DNA of 64,000 nt from Treponema sp. (GTDB lineage: Bacteria > Spirochaetota > Spirochaetia > Treponematales > Treponemataceae). Positions 61,147 through 64,000 of this stretch are shown piece after piece (position 1 is the stretch's first letter; every line of letters begins with the position of its first letter). The translations under genes and the position numbers were made by a program. Under the pieces are notes generated by a model. It was not told where the DNA came from, made no database searches, and worked only from the letters and a program-made list of their open reading frames with translations. The DNA lies in contig JAEDJA010000008.1 in assembly GCA_016296575.1 (NCBI GenBank), forward strand, positions 1 through 64,000. The letters are read 5' to 3'.

Positions 61147-62505
61147 TTATCCTATAAGAACAGACTCTTCAGGATATATATAATCGTTTTTATCAGTTTC
61201 AAAAATTCCAGATTTTATGGACATAGCAAAAATACCAGTTCGTCCAATATACATTGTAAGAATAATTACAATTTTTCCAAAGACACTCAATTCTGGTGTT
61301 AATCCTCTGGACAATCCTACTGTAGCAAAGGCTGATGTACTTTCAAACACAAGATCAATGATTGAAAATGTTCCCTCCAGAATCAGATGCTGTTCTGTTA
61401 CAGCAAGTAAAATTGCAGAAAGAATTATTATCAATATACTTCGGGAAATAATTGTAACAGATTTATTGATGACAGAAGAGGGAATTCGCCTGTTCAAAAA
61501 ACTTACTGTATTTCTCTGTTCATTGCCGTCAAGAAGATATAGCATTGTAATGAAAAAAGTAGTTGTCTTTACGCCACCTGCAATGGAACCAGGAGATCCA
61601 CCAATAAACATAAGCACCAGATGAAAAATAGTAGAAGCTGGTGGAAAAGCTTGCTGGGAAATTGTTTCAAATCCTGCAGTTCTTAAAGAAACTGATTCAA
61701 ATATTGCTGTGAGAATAGTTTTTCCAGTTGAAAAATTCCATGTATTTATGGTCAAAAATGATAGGAATGTAAAAACAAAGCCTAGAAGCAATAAAACAGC
61801 TGTAGCAATTAAAACAATCTTTACATGAAGTGATAAATAAAATTTCCGACCTTCTCTTTTTGCCTTTAATTTTTGTCCGATGTTTGTAAAAACCACAAAT
61901 CCTATTCCACCCAAAATAATCAAAACCATTATGACAGAAAGGACATACCAGTTTTCAGAAAACTGACCAAGGGAATCAGAAAAAGGTGAAAAACCTGCAT
62001 TACAGAAAGCAGAAATCGAAAGAAACAGTGAATGAAAAATAAATTCCGTATCACCTGATTTATAAAGTCCTGGCATAAGAAAAAGAAAGCCTATGAACTG
62101 AATAATGATTGTAATCGAAATTATTTTTCTAAGAATGAATCTTGGGCGGTAATCAATATCATCAATAAAAAAATCTTTTACCAGGTTTCTGTTTGCAACC
62201 GAAATTTTTTTTGAAGATACTGTCATTAAAAGAGAAATATAAGTAAGGATTCCTAAACCGCCGGTTTCAATCAGAATCAGAATAAAAACCAATCCTGTCC
62301 TGCTGTATATTTCCATGGATAATGTGGATAAACCTGTTACAGAAACAGCGGAAACTGCAGTAAACAGAGCATCAATGTAACTTACAGAAATCCCTTCTTT
62401 ATATGCAACTGGAAGAACAAGTAAAATTGAACCGATTAAAGAAATAAAGAGAAAATACAAAAACAGCTGAAGCTTTTCGGAAGAAAATTTATTTTTCACA
62501 GTCAT
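61147..62505 (-). CDS. KtrB/TrkH-type potassium transporter
   Basis: A 452-residue membrane protein of the SKT superfamily with four M1-P-M2 repeats. Selectivity-loop segments are seen in FTAVSAVSVTGLSTLSM, SISAFCNAGFSPF, FESVSLRTAGFETIS and ESTSAFATVGLSRGL, each with the conserved glycine (TG, AG, AG, VG). Size and the single-RCK partner indicate KtrB rather than TrkH. It mediates potassium uptake, often sodium-coupled. It begins 12 bases after the GH43 stop, so it may ride on that transcript, although the functions are unrelated. Confidence 0.9.
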   Translation of the reverse strand: MTVKNKFSSEKLQLFLYFLFISLIGSILLVLPVAYKEGISVSYIDALFTAVSAVSVTGLSTLSMEIYSRTGLVFILILIETGGLGILTYISLLMTVSSKKISVANRNLVKDFFIDDIDYRPRFILRKIISITIIIQFIGFLFLMPGLYKSGDTEFIFHSLFLSISAFCNAGFSPFSDSLGQFSENWYVLSVIMVLIILGGIGFVVFTNIGQKLKAKREGRKFYLSLHVKIVLIATAVLLLLGFVFTFLSFLTINTWNFSTGKTILTAIFESVSLRTAGFETISQQAFPPASTIFHLVLMFIGGSPGSIAGGVKTTTFFITMLYLLDGNEQRNTVSFLNRRIPSSVINKSVTIISRSILIIILSAILLAVTEQHLILEGTFSIIDLVFESTSAFATVGLSRGLTPELSVFGKIVIILTMYIGRTGIFAMSIKSGIFETDKNDYIYPEESVLIG

Positions 62506-62517
62506 TTATTAATAATC

Positions 62518-64000
62518 TTACTCTTTGTGTTCTGCCTTAAAATCAGTAAATTTTGCAGATGCACCATTCTGAGCATATAATCCCCAGAATACACCTGTAA
62601 AACCTCCGGCTACCTCACTGGAAAGATATTTTGTATCAGCAGCTCCCAAATGAACCTCATCAGCAAAAAAATCATATCCATAAGGTGAAGCAGAAATTTT
62701 TAATACTGCCTTTGATGATTTTTGCAATACTTCTTTTTTTATACTGCTTGCAGGTCCTATTGTAACCTTTAATACTGCATAAATATCATTCCCGCGTTGT
62801 TCAAGGTATACATCATAATGATGATTTGGATCGAGGTATGCAGTAAGACCAGCCTCACCTGGATTTTTCAGTTGGCATGATACTTTGCAAGTTTCATTGA
62901 ATTCACTTTGGCGGATTCCAATAAAAACAGGACTTCCCTTTAGTGTATCAATTGTAAGATCCCCGGAACACAATTCAAAAGAATCTTTGGAAAACTTATA
63001 TTTAGTTTCATCCGGATTACAAATAAAATTCCAGTCAAGCTTTACAGAAGTATTTTCAAAAGTTTTTTCAAAATTAAGATTTTGTGGTGCAAATGTATGA
63101 TTTTCAGGACATTCAACTTCCAGTAAAGCCTGTCCGTACCCCTGTTTTTCATTATAGCCTGTTCCAACTACTTTTCCGTAAGCAGTTTTTTCAGCTTTGG
63201 TAAAAGGAGTTCCAATGTAGAACCAGCCGTCCTCCCAAATTACAGGCTCCATACAGGTTTCACGGCCAAGGTGATGATAAGGCATATACAAGTCTAACTG
63301 ACGGAATGCCAGATGACAAAACCACCAGGTTCCGTCAAGAGCCTGAACAATATCTCCGTGACCAGCTCCCTGCAATGAATAACCGCCCATATTTCTGTTT
63401 GTAAGAACAGGATTTGCAGGACAAGGCTCATAAGGTCCTTTTATATTCTTTGATCGGGCATAATTTACCATATGACCGTATTCAGTTCCACCTTCAGCAT
63501 TCAAAAGATAATAATAATCACCAAATTTATACATATGTGGAGCTTCAATAAAACGTCCGCCTGTTCCATACCATAATGGTTCATTTTCTGAAAGTTTTTT
63601 TCCTGTGGCAATATCAATTTCACTCATCTGAATATAGCCGCGGCCTTCTTTATCATTACCGTTGGAAATAAAGTAAACTTTTCCGTCATCATCAAAAAAT
63701 AAGGAAGGATCAATTCCACTTTGCTCTACTTTGATTGGTTCAGACCATTCGCCATAAATATCGTCAGTATAAACATAGAAATTTCCCATATTATCTACAT
63801 TTGTTACTACCATGTAAAAGCGACCTTTGTTAAATCGGATTGTAGGAGCATATATTCCAGCTGATGTATTGTTTTTTTCAACAAGAAGCTGACTTTTTCG
63901 GGTAAGACAATGACCAATCTGTTTCCAGTTAATTAAATCTTCACTTTCAAATACAGGCACACCGGGAAAATACTGAAAAGTTGAACAAACCATATAGAAC
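62518..64000 (-). CDS. GH43 family glycosidase, N-terminus beyond window
   Basis: At least 493 residues are readable; the frame continues through the right edge (F-Y-M-V at 64000), so the start is missing. The five-bladed propeller has YAPTIRFNKGRFYM, the transition-state aspartate in SGIDPSLFFDDDGK and the acid glutamate in GRFIEAPHMYKFGDYYY. The base aspartate should lie in the missing part. From about residue 290 a beta-sandwich of the kind found C-terminally in GH43 beta-xylosidases follows (YLDPNHHYDVYLEQRGND). Enzymes of this type act on xylan or arabinoxylan. No signal peptide can be judged. Fits the arabinose-type genes nearby. Confidence 0.85.
   Translation of the reverse strand, partial: FYMVCSTFQYFPGVPVFESEDLINWKQIGHCLTRKSQLLVEKNNTSAGIYAPTIRFNKGRFYMVVTNVDNMGNFYVYTDDIYGEWSEPIKVEQSGIDPSLFFDDDGKVYFISNGNDKEGRGYIQMSEIDIATGKKLSENEPLWYGTGGRFIEAPHMYKFGDYYYLLNAEGGTEYGHMVNYARSKNIKGPYEPCPANPVLTNRNMGGYSLQGAGHGDIVQALDGTWWFCHLAFRQLDLYMPYHHLGRETCMEPVIWEDGWFYIGTPFTKAEKTAYGKVVGTGYNEKQGYGQALLEVECPENHTFAPQNLNFEKTFENTSVKLDWNFICNPDETKYKFSKDSFELCSGDLTIDTLKGSPVFIGIRQSEFNETCKVSCQLKNPGEAGLTAYLDPNHHYDVYLEQRGNDIYAVLKVTIGPASSIKKEVLQKSSKAVLKISASPYGYDFFADEVHLGAADTKYLSSEVAGGFTGVFWGLYAQNGASAKFTDFKAEHKE

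Noticed and set aside
1..64000. CRISPR array, prophage, toxin-antitoxin or restriction system
   Set aside because: I found no regularly spaced repeats, phage structural genes, or recognisable defence genes.

Overview
The window looks like chromosomal DNA of a free-living or gut-associated Treponema (Spirochaetota). The DNA is AT-rich. The order tamB-bamA-skp-mutS matches the T. pallidum TP0325-TP0328 block as I remember it, uvrA lies next to an LptD homologue (as at TP0514/TP0515), dprA lies next to topA (as at TP0393/TP0394), and the sufCBDSU order is also treponemal. Unlike T. pallidum it carries carbohydrate genes (GH43 glycosidase, FGGY kinase, AraD-type epimerase), an aroB homologue and a fermentative fumarate-reductase module, which fits a saccharolytic, succinate-producing gut species. 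I see no rRNA, CRISPR array, prophage or complete insertion sequence. No gene-free stretch exceeds 300 bases; the longest, 8644-8866, is filled by a palindromic element and a promoter.

Layout. (1) 1-6024, plus strand: an iron-sulfur/flavin operon with the HdrA C-terminus, an MvhD-like subunit, two 4Fe-4S subunits, an AsrB/FlxA-like NAD(P)H module, then a TfrB-like iron-sulfur subunit and a FrdA-like flavoprotein. REP-like palindromes sit in two of its gaps. (2) 6055-9949: two related inverted-repeat elements flank a DEDD exonuclease, a 66-residue protein and an AspT/SucE-type transporter, followed by an orphan PTS EIIC. (3) 10036-15094: sufCBDSU, then tRNA-Arg(UCU) with its own promoter and terminator. 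(4) 15128-17405: a membrane-anchored HEGWH protein, probably a metallopeptidase, divergent from an unknown 141-residue protein. (5) 40018 down to 17402, minus strand: a tightly packed 11-gene row tamB-bamA-skp-mutS-uvrA-lptD-phoH-pgpH-TPR lipoprotein-dprA-topA, mixing outer-membrane biogenesis with DNA repair and processing. (6) 40085-45993: tmk, a secreted unknown, a c-di-GMP phosphodiesterase with a ruined GGDEF site, aroB and a second cysteine desulfurase. (7) 50817 down to 46038: a GHMP kinase with altered sugar-site motif, surE, and two TPR proteins, one with NHL and VWA-like regions. (8) 50912-60386, plus strand: lnt, FGGY kinase, araD, recO, pyrimidine-nucleoside phosphorylase, recJ and an M23 peptidase. 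(9) 64000 down to 60419: a GH43 fragment and a KtrAB-type potassium system.

How the genes may work together. Region 1 reads as a soluble NAD(P)H-linked fumarate reductase that may bifurcate electrons through HdrA to ferredoxin, with no membrane anchor and no HdrB. A transporter of the family that includes a known succinate exporter lies 1.4 kb downstream. The Suf operon could supply the many iron-sulfur clusters this requires. A second theme is translation start: at least six transcription-unit-leading genes have a -10-like hexamer ending exactly six bases before the ATG and no Shine-Dalgarno, which predicts leaderless mRNAs, while genes inside operons mostly have ordinary ribosome-binding sites.
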